64,000 nt of DNA from a bacterium (GTDB lineage Bacteria; Zhuqueibacterota; Zhuqueibacteria; Residuimicrobiales; Krinioviventaceae), in assembly GCA_029561455.1 (NCBI GenBank), contig JAKQIY010000034.1, forward strand, positions 1-64,000. The letters are read 5' to 3'. This document shows, piece after piece, positions 44,568 through 53,367 of the stretch (position 1 is its first letter; every line of letters begins with the position of its first letter). The translations under genes were made by a program, and so were the position numbers. The notes under the pieces were generated by a model that ran no database searches, had not been told where the DNA came from, and saw nothing but the letters and a program-made list of their open reading frames with translations.

Positions 44568-45593
44568 ATGAAGCTGTCAACAATCCTGTCCAATGATTTA
44601 GCAATCGATCTTGGCACCGCCTATACGCTGGTTTATGTAAAGAACCGCGATATAGTTTTGAATGAGCCGTCGGTGGTTGCGCTGCGCAAACGCACCCAGG
44701 AAATACTGGCGTTTGGTAACGAGGCTAAAGAAATGGTTGGCCGCACGCCGGGAGAGATCATCACCGTCCGGCCGCTCAAAGATGGGGTGATCGCCGATTT
44801 TGACCTGGCGGAGCAGATGATCCGCTATTTTATCAAAAAATCTGCCCCGTCGCTTTTACCCCGGCCACGGGTGGCTATTTGCATTCCTTCCGGAATTACC
44901 GAAGTGGAAAAACGCGCTGTTCGCGATGCCGCCGAACATGCCGGCGCCAAAGAAGTGTATCTCATTCTCGAACCCATGGCGGCGGCTATCGGCCTGGGTT
45001 TGCCAATCGACCAGCCTGTCGGCAGTATGGTGATCAATATCGGCGGCGGCACTACGGAAATTGCGGTCATTTCCATGTACGGTATTGTCAACGCCAAATC
45101 GATTCGCATTGGCGGCGATGAAATGAACGAGGCAATCATCCAATATTTTAAAAAGGAATTCAACTTGCTGATCGGCGAAAATACCGCCGAACTATTAAAA
45201 TGTGAATATGGCTCGACTGCGCCGGTAGTGGCCAGGGGGGAGACAACCGTCAAGGGCCGTGATTTGATAGAAGGAATACCCAAGAACGTAACCATCACCG
45301 CGGTGCAGGTGCAGGAAGCATTATCTGAAACCGTGAATACCATAGTCGAAGCGGTCAAACAATGCCTTGAAGCTACCCCGCCGGAACTCTCCGCCGATAT
45401 TCTGGATCGCGGTATATTAATGTCCGGCGGTGTATCGTTGCTGCGCGGCCTGGATATTCGTTTACGCCAGGAAACCAACCTGCCGGTCATTGTTGCCGAA
45501 GAACCAAAACTGGCTGTGGTGCGTGGCACGGGTATGGTTTTGGAAAACCTGAATATTTATAGAAAGATCCTTACTCATATTAAACATTACTAA
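44568..45593 (+). CDS. mreB: Rod shape-determining protein MreB
   Basis: The bacterial actin that guides side-wall synthesis, so the cell is probably rod-shaped. The 341-residue protein shows the phosphate-1 loop D-L-G-T-A-Y-T, phosphate-2 N-I-G-G-G-T-T-E-I-A, adenosine-loop G-I-L-M-S-G-G-V-S-L-L-R-G, and R-P-L-K-D-G-V-I-A-D-F. The next gene is a class A penicillin-binding protein; mreC and mreD are not beside it. Confidence 0.95.
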   Translation: MKLSTILSNDLAIDLGTAYTLVYVKNRDIVLNEPSVVALRKRTQEILAFGNEAKEMVGRTPGEIITVRPLKDGVIADFDLAEQMIRYFIKKSAPSLLPRPRVAICIPSGITEVEKRAVRDAAEHAGAKEVYLILEPMAAAIGLGLPIDQPVGSMVINIGGGTTEIAVISMYGIVNAKSIRIGGDEMNEAIIQYFKKEFNLLIGENTAELLKCEYGSTAPVVARGETTVKGRDLIEGIPKNVTITAVQVQEALSETVNTIVEAVKQCLEATPPELSADILDRGILMSGGVSLLRGLDIRLRQETNLPVIVAEEPKLAVVRGTGMVLENLNIYRKILTHIKHY

Positions 45594-45641
45594 TCCGCAT
45601 TATAATATCTTTTATTCATACAAAACAGAAACGGTTACAAC

Positions 45642-47843
45642 TTGAAAAGAATTTTTAAAAAAACCACAGATAACAGTCCCCAGCCGGACTCTTTAAAAAA
45701 ACCTGGCAAAAGAATCGCACTTTTATTACTGGTATTGGGTATACCGATCGCAGCTCTGGCCGGATTTTATATTTATATCTCTGCAAATTTGCCATCTTCC
45801 GAAGTGCTTGAAGTTACCACACCCAATCTGCCTTCCCGGGTTTATTCTGCCGATGGTGTGCTGCTCAAGGAATTTTTTACCGAAAAACGAGTTTATAAAC
45901 CATTATCCGCAATTCCAGATATGGTCAAGAATGCCATTCTTGCCACTGAAGACCATCGTTTTTTTCATCATTGGGGCATAGTGCCGTCGCGCTTTTTTAA
46001 AGTGACAATCGCTTATCTGACCACCGGCAGCAAGCAGCAGGGGGCCAGCACGCTTACCCAGCAACTGGCGCGTACCCTGTTTTTAACCCGTGAAAAGACA
46101 GTTATCCGCAAGTTAAAAGAAGCGATTTTATCCATAAAACTGGAACGTATGTATACCAAGACCGAATTACTTGAAATGTATATCAATCACATGTCTTTCG
46201 GTTATGGAACTTATGGAATAGAGGCGGCGGCGGAAAAATATTTTAATAAAACTGTCGATCAAATCTCGGTTGCCGAATGCGCGGTGCTGATCGGCGTTTT
46301 GCAGCGTCCAGCCAATATTAATCCGGAAATGTATGATAAAGATCAACGTTATCGTGATTATGTGCTGGAGCGTCGCAATACCGTACTCTCGCGTATGCAG
46401 GAAAATGGTTTTTTAAGCAGCGAAGAATATCAACAAGCGGTCAATTCCCCGATTGAATTTTCCAGAGAAAAAGATATTATATCAGTAGACATCGCCCCTT
46501 ACTTTACCGAAGAAATCCGTCGGACGCTATATGAAGAATATGGCATGTCAATATATACCAGCGGTATGGAAATATATTCAACGTTGGACAGCCGTGTTCA
46601 GGCATGTGCGGAAAAGGCGGTGCGTAACTGGCTGCCCCAAATTCAAAAAGTTGTGAGTAATAATATGCACAAGCGCAAGAATTTCATTCGCCTGGTGCCC
46701 CCCAGTATGCTGCGTAAAAGGACCATCCAGCAGCTTATGGAAGACAAGGCTCTGGTCGATTCCCTGGTCAATGTTAAATGCGCAGTGCAGGTGGGTTTTA
46801 TTGCCATCGACCCTGCAAACGGTCATATTTTGGCTATGATTGGCGGCAGGGATTTTGAAGAAAGTGAATTTAACCGAGTAACCCAGGCGGTGCGGCAGCC
46901 GGGTTCGGTGTTTAAACCTTTTGTATTTACTGCGGCCGTCGATAACGGTTATATGCCCTATTATGAAAAGCTCAATCAACCCATTGTTGTGCACATGGTT
47001 GACGGCACCCGCTGGACGCCGCATAATTATGACGGTTCGCTGGGCGGGTTGACGACACTGCGAGAGGCTTTGAAAAAATCGTTGAATCTGGTAACGGCGC
47101 GACTGGTGCAGGAAGATGTGCCGCCCAGCCAGGTTATCCGTTATGCCCGTAACCTCGGCATTACGACTCCACTTGAAGCTGTTGACGCTATTGCCCTTGG
47201 CGCTATCGGAGTGCGGCCGATTGAAATCATTTCTGCATTTGGTGTCTTTGCCAATAAAGGAGTGCTTGTAGAACCAAACTATTTGGTACGCTTGGAAGAC
47301 AAGTACAATAATATACTCGATAAACCGCATCCGCAAAGCAAGGGGGTGCTGCGTGAAGAAACAGCATATATAATGGCCAGTTTACTGGGATCAGCAGCTA
47401 CATCAGGTACCGGGGCGGCTATGCGCTCCGTCTACCAGTTTTATCGTCCGGTAGGGGCTAAAACCGGCACCACCAATGGCTTTACCGACGCCTGGTTTAT
47501 TGCTTTTACTCCGCAAATCGTAGCCGGAGTGTGGATCGGCCTTGACGATCCTTCTTTAACACTTGGCGAAAAACAGTCCGGCGCCCGTGTTGCCTTGCCC
47601 ATTACCGCGCCGTTTATGAAAGCCGCTCACGATACCCTGGGCCTGCCGATTGTTGATTTTGAACGTCCGGCAGGGATAGTTGATGTGGAAATTTGCGCCG
47701 AAACTAAACTACTGGCCACCGATAATTGCCCGGATGTATTAAAAGAGATATGCGATGTTCGCTTTTTGCCGCAAAAGCATTGCGATGTTCATACCGGCGA
47801 CAAGGGAAATCGTCCACCCGCGCAAAAACGCCTGAGTTATTAA
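45642..47843 (+). CDS. Class A penicillin-binding protein (PBP1A-type)
   Basis: A bifunctional peptidoglycan synthase: one N-terminal membrane helix (about 24-48), a GT51 glycosyltransferase with Glu103 in E-D-H-R-F-F and G-A-S-T-L-T-Q-Q-L-A-R, and a transpeptidase with S422-V-F-K425, S-L-N and K607-T-G. A cysteine-rich C-terminal tail of about 40 residues (four Cys) lies outside the catalytic domains. The TTG start has no clear ribosome site. It follows mreB by 48 bases, consistent with joint expression in wall elongation. Confidence 0.94.
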   Translation: MKRIFKKTTDNSPQPDSLKKPGKRIALLLLVLGIPIAALAGFYIYISANLPSSEVLEVTTPNLPSRVYSADGVLLKEFFTEKRVYKPLSAIPDMVKNAILATEDHRFFHHWGIVPSRFFKVTIAYLTTGSKQQGASTLTQQLARTLFLTREKTVIRKLKEAILSIKLERMYTKTELLEMYINHMSFGYGTYGIEAAAEKYFNKTVDQISVAECAVLIGVLQRPANINPEMYDKDQRYRDYVLERRNTVLSRMQENGFLSSEEYQQAVNSPIEFSREKDIISVDIAPYFTEEIRRTLYEEYGMSIYTSGMEIYSTLDSRVQACAEKAVRNWLPQIQKVVSNNMHKRKNFIRLVPPSMLRKRTIQQLMEDKALVDSLVNVKCAVQVGFIAIDPANGHILAMIGGRDFEESEFNRVTQAVRQPGSVFKPFVFTAAVDNGYMPYYEKLNQPIVVHMVDGTRWTPHNYDGSLGGLTTLREALKKSLNLVTARLVQEDVPPSQVIRYARNLGITTPLEAVDAIALGAIGVRPIEIISAFGVFANKGVLVEPNYLVRLEDKYNNILDKPHPQSKGVLREETAYIMASLLGSAATSGTGAAMRSVYQFYRPVGAKTGTTNGFTDAWFIAFTPQIVAGVWIGLDDPSLTLGEKQSGARVALPITAPFMKAAHDTLGLPIVDFERPAGIVDVEICAETKLLATDNCPDVLKEICDVRFLPQKHCDVHTGDKGNRPPAQKRLSY

Positions 47844-47899
47844 AAAGGAGAGAGCCGGATTGCATATTAAAGCAACCCGATCCGGTAAAACAACAGTGG

Positions 47900-47929
47900 G
47901 CGGGATAGTTTTACTATCCCGCTTTTGTT
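47900..47929 (+). terminator. Rho-independent terminator after the mreB-PBP operon
   Basis: Perfect 9-bp stem GCGGGATAG / CTATCCCGC with a 5-base loop, followed by TTTTGTTTG. Confidence 0.92.
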
Positions 47930-48011
47930 TGTTCAAGACTATTGTTGTTTCCCGGCTTTTGAACCGATTGCCCTTTGGCAGTGTATAACAAGTGAAAACC
48001 GGAATATTAAC

Positions 48012-48040
48012 TTGAAAATGTTATTAATTATTGATAAATT
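48012..48040 (+). promoter_or_regulatory. Candidate promoter of pdxS-pdxT
   Basis: TTGAAA (48012-48017), 17-base spacer, TAAATT (48035-48040), close to the pdxS start. A moderate match only. Confidence 0.4.
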
Positions 48041-48068
48041 ATTTACTTGATAATGTATGAGGCTTGAA

Positions 48069-48953
48069 ATGAAAGATGCAAATGATATAAAATTAAAGAT
48101 CGGCCTGGCAGAGATGCTCAAAGGCGGCGTGATCATGGATGTTACCACTCCTGAACAGGCTAAAATTGCCCAGGATGCCGGCGCTGTAGCCGTGATGGCC
48201 CTGGAGCGTATTCCTGCGGATATTCGCGCTCACGGCGGTGTAGCGCGTATGTCGGACCCGACGGTAATCAAAGCCATCCAGAAAGTAGTATCCATACCCG
48301 TCATGGCGAAATGCCGGATCGGCCATTTTGCAGAAGCACAGGTATTACAGGCATTGGGAATCGATTTTATCGACGAAAGCGAAGTTCTGACCCCGGCGGA
48401 TGAAGAATTCCACGTTGATAAATGGAAATTCAAAGTACCTTTTGTCTGCGGTTGTCGTGACCTGGGCGAAGCCCTGCGCCGTATTGCCGAAGGCGCCGCT
48501 ATGATCCGCACCAAAGGTGAAGCAGGCAGCGGTAACATAGTTGAAGCCGTGCGCCACATGCGTAAAGTACAAAGCGGTATTAAAAAGATCACCGTGTTGG
48601 GTGACGAAGAACTGGTAACCGAAGCGAAAAACCTGGGTGCGCCGGTGGAACTGGTTCGCGAAGTGAAAAAGCTGGGCAAATTACCGGTGCCGAATTTCTC
48701 CGCCGGTGGCGTTGCTACCCCTGCCGATGCCTCTCTGATGATGCAGCTTGGCGCTGAAACCGTATTTGTAGGCAGCGGTATTTTTAAATCATCCGACCCG
48801 GCCTTACGCGCCAAAGCAATTGTTGATGCTACCACACATTACATGGATTTTGACTTGATCGCCCGCGTTTCCGAGGGCTTGGGTGAAGCTATGCCAGGTC
48901 TGGAGATCGCCGCAATCCCGGAAGCGGAACGTATGGCCAATCGTGGCTGGTAA
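48069..48953 (+). CDS. pdxS: Pyridoxal 5'-phosphate synthase, PdxS subunit
   Basis: PdxS builds PLP from ribose 5-phosphate, glyceraldehyde 3-phosphate and ammonia. ATG 48069 has GAGG six bases upstream, better than ATG 48057. Motifs: [23 protein letters not shown], catalytic Lys in [17 protein letters not shown], and [12 protein letters not shown]. It is directly followed by pdxT, its ammonia donor. Confidence 0.96.
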   Translation: MKDANDIKLKIGLAEMLKGGVIMDVTTPEQAKIAQDAGAVAVMALERIPADIRAHGGVARMSDPTVIKAIQKVVSIPVMAKCRIGHFAEAQVLQALGIDFIDESEVLTPADEEFHVDKWKFKVPFVCGCRDLGEALRRIAEGAAMIRTKGEAGSGNIVEAVRHMRKVQSGIKKITVLGDEELVTEAKNLGAPVELVREVKKLGKLPVPNFSAGGVATPADASLMMQLGAETVFVGSGIFKSSDPALRAKAIVDATTHYMDFDLIARVSEGLGEAMPGLEIAAIPEAERMANRGW

Positions 48954-48984
48954 TACCGATTGCCGATTGACAGAATGGAATAAC

Positions 48985-49554
48985 ATGTACATTGGAATAT
49001 TGGCATTGCAGGGGGATTTTGCCAAACATCAGGAAATGCTTGCCATGCTGGGTCAGGATACCATGCTGGTACGTACCCGCCAGGAACTGGAATTATGCGC
49101 AGGCCTTATCATCCCCGGTGGAGAATCCACCACATTGTCCCTGTTACTTAACAAACACACCTTGCGTGACGCGATTATCCGGTTTGCCGGTGAGAAACCG
49201 GTTTTCGGTACTTGCGCCGGGTCTATCCTTTTATCGCGCTCGGTGGTAAAAGACCCTGTCGAATCCCTGGGATTGATTGATGCTGTTATTGAACGCAATG
49301 CTTATGGCCGGCAAATTGATTCCTTTATTGACGACATTGATGTTCGCCTCAACGGCAATGTTCAAAAAGTAGAGGGCTTTTTTATTCGCGCCCCCAAAAT
49401 CATTTCTATCGGCAAGGGTGTTGTCCCCCTGGCCTGGCATCAGGGTAATATTGTAATGGCCGAACAAAATAATATACTCATTGCCACTTTTCATCCGGAA
49501 TTGACTAAAAATCCAGCTGTTCATAACTATTTCCTGAAAAAAATCAAACCATAA
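48985..49554 (+). CDS. pdxT: Pyridoxal 5'-phosphate synthase glutaminase, PdxT subunit
   Basis: The glutaminase that channels ammonia to PdxS. ATG 48985 gives the normal 189-residue length; the frame is open upstream into pdxS. Seen: I-G-I-L-A-L-Q-G-D at the N-terminus, I-P-G-G-E-S-T-T, nucleophile Cys77 in G-T-C-A-G, and H170-P-E172 completing the triad. Confidence 0.95.
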   Translation: MYIGILALQGDFAKHQEMLAMLGQDTMLVRTRQELELCAGLIIPGGESTTLSLLLNKHTLRDAIIRFAGEKPVFGTCAGSILLSRSVVKDPVESLGLIDAVIERNAYGRQIDSFIDDIDVRLNGNVQKVEGFFIRAPKIISIGKGVVPLAWHQGNIVMAEQNNILIATFHPELTKNPAVHNYFLKKIKP

Positions 49555-49576
49555 TCCGGCTGCAACCAGGAGCACA

Positions 49577-50545
49577 ATGTTTCTATACGACGTCAAAGGG
49601 ATTAAACTCAATAAAACCAACCTGTGGCTCGATGCCCATCGCAATACCGATTTTTCGTTCGTTTCCCATGGTCACAGCGATCACCTAAAGAACCACAAAA
49701 AGATCCTGGCCACGCCTGCCACTATCCGGTTTCATGCCATGCGCGCCCGCCAGAAAGAGATCATTCCTCTGGATTATGAGACGGCTTACGAACTGGATGA
49801 TATGAGAATATGTTTGTACCCGGCCGGACATATTTTGGGTTCCGCGATGATATATGTGGAGCGCCGCAACATATCGCTGCTTTATACAGGGGATTTTAAA
49901 TTACAACCCAGCGCTACCTGTGAAGCCATTACCATTCCCCGCGCCGATTACCTGATCATGGAATCTACCTTTGGGCATCCGGAATATGTTGTGAACAAAA
50001 GCCGGGAAACGCTTATTGACGAGATTGTTTTTTTTATTCATGATTGTGTTAAAAAGAATTTTACCCCGGTCATAATGGGGTACAGCCTCGGTAAGGCCCA
50101 GGAAGCTATGAAAATTTTAGGAGACCTGGGCTACCATGTTTTGGTGCATCAGTCCGCCTGGCGGTTTGCAAGCGTGTATAATGAGTATGGTATTCAGTTC
50201 CCAAATTGCGAACCCTGGGGGGAACAGAGTGTAGAGCCGGGCGACGTGTTGATCATTCCGCCGCATTTAATGGGCTTGCGCAAACTGAAAAACCTGCCGT
50301 CGCGGTTTAAAAGCGTGTTCCTGTCCGGCTGGGCCAATTCCGCTACCGGCGCCCGTTTCGGTTGCGACCATTGTATTGCCCTCAGCGATCATGCTGATTT
50401 TCAGGAATTATTACATTTTATTAAAGCTGTCAACCCGCAAAAGGTTTTCACCACACATGGGGATATCAATTTCCCAGATTATATACGCGATATCGGTTAT
50501 GAGGCGGAATTGTTGCAGTTACAGAGCCAGGTAATTCTGGAATAA
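49577..50545 (+). CDS. Metallo-beta-lactamase-fold nuclease-like protein (beta-CASP type)
   Basis: AGGAG precedes ATG 49577. The 322-residue protein has the MBL metal motif S-H-G-H-S-D-H near residue 30, A-G-H-I-L-G-S (motif 3), Y-T-G-D-F (motif 4) and a later S-D-H-A-D-F and T-H-G-D. It resembles the predicted exonucleases of the mRNA 3'-end processing/DNA-ligase-associated group. No ligase gene is adjacent. Substrate (RNA or DNA) is not readable. Confidence 0.8.
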   Translation: MFLYDVKGIKLNKTNLWLDAHRNTDFSFVSHGHSDHLKNHKKILATPATIRFHAMRARQKEIIPLDYETAYELDDMRICLYPAGHILGSAMIYVERRNISLLYTGDFKLQPSATCEAITIPRADYLIMESTFGHPEYVVNKSRETLIDEIVFFIHDCVKKNFTPVIMGYSLGKAQEAMKILGDLGYHVLVHQSAWRFASVYNEYGIQFPNCEPWGEQSVEPGDVLIIPPHLMGLRKLKNLPSRFKSVFLSGWANSATGARFGCDHCIALSDHADFQELLHFIKAVNPQKVFTTHGDINFPDYIRDIGYEAELLQLQSQVILE

Positions 50546-50645
50546 GCGGCGCAGAGTGTGCAATTAAACAGATCCGGCTTTTATTACAGGTATGGAAAGT
50601 GCAGGGTAAAAAGACAATCGGATCATAATAAAAAGGAAAAGCCAG

Positions 50646-53177
50646 TTGTCAAACATCAAAAAATACTTTTCCCAAACCGCTGCGGCGACAATGAAAAATG
50701 CCATTCAGGAAGCCGGCGGCAATGAAGTATTTTTTGTTGGTTATACGGAAGAAGATCTGATCGTCCACAAGGTCGATGTGGTTGCACGGGGCAACAAGTC
50801 CGCAGTACCGGCGGTTCTGCAAAAAGCACGCGAAGCGGATGTTGTTATACATAATCACCCATCCGGATTTTTAAAGCCATCCGACGCCGATCTGGCCATT
50901 GCCGCCAGTCTCGATGCGTTTAGTGTAGCCTTTTACATAATTAATAATCAAGCCGACGATGTTTATGTGGTGGTCGAGCCTTTTAAAAAGAAAAAGCACA
51001 TTCCGGTTGCTGCCGATAAATTAAAACAATTGCTGGCGCCGGGCGGGCCCATATCCGGGGTATTATCGGGATTTGAGGTCAGGCCGCCGCAGTTGGAAAT
51101 GATCGACACGGTGAGCCGGGCATTTAATGAAAGCAAGATCGCGCTCATTGAGGCCGGTACCGGTACCGGCAAAACTATGGCTTATTTGTTACCGGCAATC
51201 CACTGGGCTGTGCAAAATAAAGACCGGGTTGTAATTTCGACCAATACCATAAATTTGCAGGAACAACTGGTTAAAAAAGATATTCCCCTGTTGAAAAAAA
51301 TTTTGGGATTTGAGTTTGAGGCTATACTGGTCAAAGGCCGGTCCAATTATGTGTGCCTGCGCAAAGTAGATGAACTGGAAGCGGATTTTGCATCGCTGGC
51401 CGATGAAGAAGAGACTGAAGAGTTGAAAACCCTTATCCGCTGGGCGCGGCAGTCCAAAGACGGTAGCAAAGCAGATTTAACTTTTATTCCGGGATTGTCG
51501 GTATGGGAAAAACTGGCTTCCGAAAGCGATACCTGCACACGCAGCAAGTGCCGCCATTTCAGGGAGTGTTTTGTCAATAAAGCGCGGCGTAATGCAGTGC
51601 GCGCACAAATCCTTATCGTCAATCACCACCTGTTGTTTGCCGATCTGGCAATTCGCCAGCAAACCGGCAGCTTTGAAGACGCTGCAATTTTACCGCCTTA
51701 TGAATGCATTATCTTTGATGAAGCGCACCATTTGGAAAATGTCGCTACCAGTTACTTTGGCAGCCGAATTACCCGCGCCGGGATCATCCGTATATTACGC
51801 CGTTTGCACCGCCAAAAACGAGCTATCGCAAAAGGGTATTTGCTAAACGTCAGTAATAAACTGCAATCTTCCGATAACATCATTCCCGGTGATATTCAGC
51901 AAAAATTACTGGACAAGATTTTTAATGCCATTATTCCTAACATTGAAAATTTATCGGATATGACCGATGAATTGATGGATTTTTTATACGAAGTACTGCA
52001 ACGTGTTGATAACAATGAAGAAAGCCGGGAGAAAAAAGTTCGCCTGCTGCCCCCGGTTGTAGATAAGGTCTTTAACCAGACCGTGTTGGGCGAACAGTTT
52101 CGCGATTATATCCAGGCCATGAAAACCCTGGCTACCGATTTGAACAGCCTGGTAAGCCAGATCAAAAAACTGGTGCAAGAAAGCGAAGAAGATACCTGGG
52201 ACAGCCTGTTCATCAACATCGAAGCCAGCGCCGAACGGGTCGCCGCAGTTGCCGATATTTTACATGAAGTGATTTTCAAACAGGATGAAGAAAATATCCG
52301 CTGGATCGAAGCCAAACCCGGATATAAAAACCAAAATTTATTGCATTTTCAGGTATCGCCGCTGCATGTTAAAGATATGATGAAAAAAGCGGTGCTTGAT
52401 GTTTTCGATACTATTGTTATGACCTCGGCAACGCTGACTACGGAAAACAGTTTTGATTTCATTTCCGGCCGGTTGGGGTTGACGGAACTGAGCAACGACA
52501 AAAAAATCTTTTTGCAGCTGCAATCGCCGTTCGATTACGCCAAACAGGTGGTTATTGCTATACCTACCGATATTCCTGATCCGCGTCACCCTGCCTTTGC
52601 ATCCGAACTCGCCGACGCCATTTACCGGGCGTTGATCATTTCCAGGGGCAGGGCGTTTGTGTTGTTTACTTCTTATGGTTTATTGCAAATGATCTACCGG
52701 CAGTTGGAAGGGCAGCTTGGCGCCGCCGGTATCCGTTGTCTTAAACAGGGTACGCTCAATCGCCACGATTTGTTGAATTTGTTCAAGCAGGATACCGGTT
52801 CGGTTCTGTTCGCTACCGACAGTTTTTGGGAAGGAGTAGATGTGGAAGGCGAAGCGCTGGAATCGGTCATCATTACCAAATTACCGTTCCGGGTGCCCAG
52901 CGAACCAGTCATAGAAGCCCGCTACGAAGCGATTGAAAAAAATGGCGGCAACGCCTTTTTAGAATACGCAGTACCGATGGCAGTGTTAAAATTCAAACAA
53001 GGTTTTGGCCGCCTGATCCGTCGTAAAACCGACCGCGGCTGTGTAATTATTTTTGATAACCGGGTAGTCAGTAAAAATTATGGCAAACGGTTCCTGGGGT
53101 CGTTGCCGGAATGTCACCAAGTCATTGCTCCCAGGCAGCAGGTCTATTCCGAACTGGACAAGTTTTTTACCGGGTGA
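50646..53177 (+). CDS. JAMM (RadC-like) domain fused to a DinG-family helicase
   Basis: TTG 50646 has AAAAGGAAAAG upstream. Residues about 8-125 form a JAMM/MPN domain with the metal motif H69-N-H71-P-S-G...P-S79-x-x-D82. Residues about 155-840 form an XPD/DinG helicase: Walker A G171-T-G-T-G-K-T177, four cysteines (one in N-Y-V-C-L-R-K, three in C-T-R-S-K-C-x5-C) fitting an Fe-S cluster, D358-E-A-H box, M-T-S-A-T-L-T and C-terminal Q-G-F-G-R-L-I-R-R. DinG enzymes unwind G-quadruplex or R-loop substrates 5'-3'. The JAMM part could be a protease or nuclease-like module. Confidence 0.88.
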   Translation: MSNIKKYFSQTAAATMKNAIQEAGGNEVFFVGYTEEDLIVHKVDVVARGNKSAVPAVLQKAREADVVIHNHPSGFLKPSDADLAIAASLDAFSVAFYIINNQADDVYVVVEPFKKKKHIPVAADKLKQLLAPGGPISGVLSGFEVRPPQLEMIDTVSRAFNESKIALIEAGTGTGKTMAYLLPAIHWAVQNKDRVVISTNTINLQEQLVKKDIPLLKKILGFEFEAILVKGRSNYVCLRKVDELEADFASLADEEETEELKTLIRWARQSKDGSKADLTFIPGLSVWEKLASESDTCTRSKCRHFRECFVNKARRNAVRAQILIVNHHLLFADLAIRQQTGSFEDAAILPPYECIIFDEAHHLENVATSYFGSRITRAGIIRILRRLHRQKRAIAKGYLLNVSNKLQSSDNIIPGDIQQKLLDKIFNAIIPNIENLSDMTDELMDFLYEVLQRVDNNEESREKKVRLLPPVVDKVFNQTVLGEQFRDYIQAMKTLATDLNSLVSQIKKLVQESEEDTWDSLFINIEASAERVAAVADILHEVIFKQDEENIRWIEAKPGYKNQNLLHFQVSPLHVKDMMKKAVLDVFDTIVMTSATLTTENSFDFISGRLGLTELSNDKKIFLQLQSPFDYAKQVVIAIPTDIPDPRHPAFASELADAIYRALIISRGRAFVLFTSYGLLQMIYRQLEGQLGAAGIRCLKQGTLNRHDLLNLFKQDTGSVLFATDSFWEGVDVEGEALESVIITKLPFRVPSEPVIEARYEAIEKNGGNAFLEYAVPMAVLKFKQGFGRLIRRKTDRGCVIIFDNRVVSKNYGKRFLGSLPECHQVIAPRQQVYSELDKFFTG

Positions 53178-53196
53178 GAAAATATGTCAATCGGGT

Positions 53197-53234
53197 TGTA
53201 CCTGCAAGTACATCGCCCTGTACCCTGGTGTACA
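53197..53234. other. Two tandem TGTAC-N6-GTACA hairpins
   Basis: Two identical 5-bp stems with different six-base loops (53197-53212 and 53219-53234), 6 bases apart, lie in the 190-base gap between the helicase gene and the next gene. They could be a protein-binding tandem operator or a leader structure. No T-run follows. Confidence 0.4.
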
Positions 53235-53367
53235 ATGAACGGGTCTTTTATTTAAGGGGAGTAGATTATGGTGATTTAACATGCGGTTTTTAAATGACTT
53301 GCAAAGTGTTGGTCTTGAGGTGCACTTTGGCATACCGGTTGCAAAAAATCCTCAAAAAGAAGGTTGT

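Noticed and set aside
44825-45529. 234-codon minus-strand frame inside mreB
   Set aside because: It is a shadow of the strongly conserved mreB frame, lacks a ribosome site and has no protein-like pattern.
46578-47336. 252-codon minus-strand frame inside the PBP gene
   Set aside because: It runs opposite a clear transpeptidase domain with intact motifs; composition is that of an antisense shadow.
48230-48835. 201-codon minus-strand frame inside pdxS
   Set aside because: Antisense of a highly conserved gene, Ser/Thr/Ala-rich as expected for a shadow.
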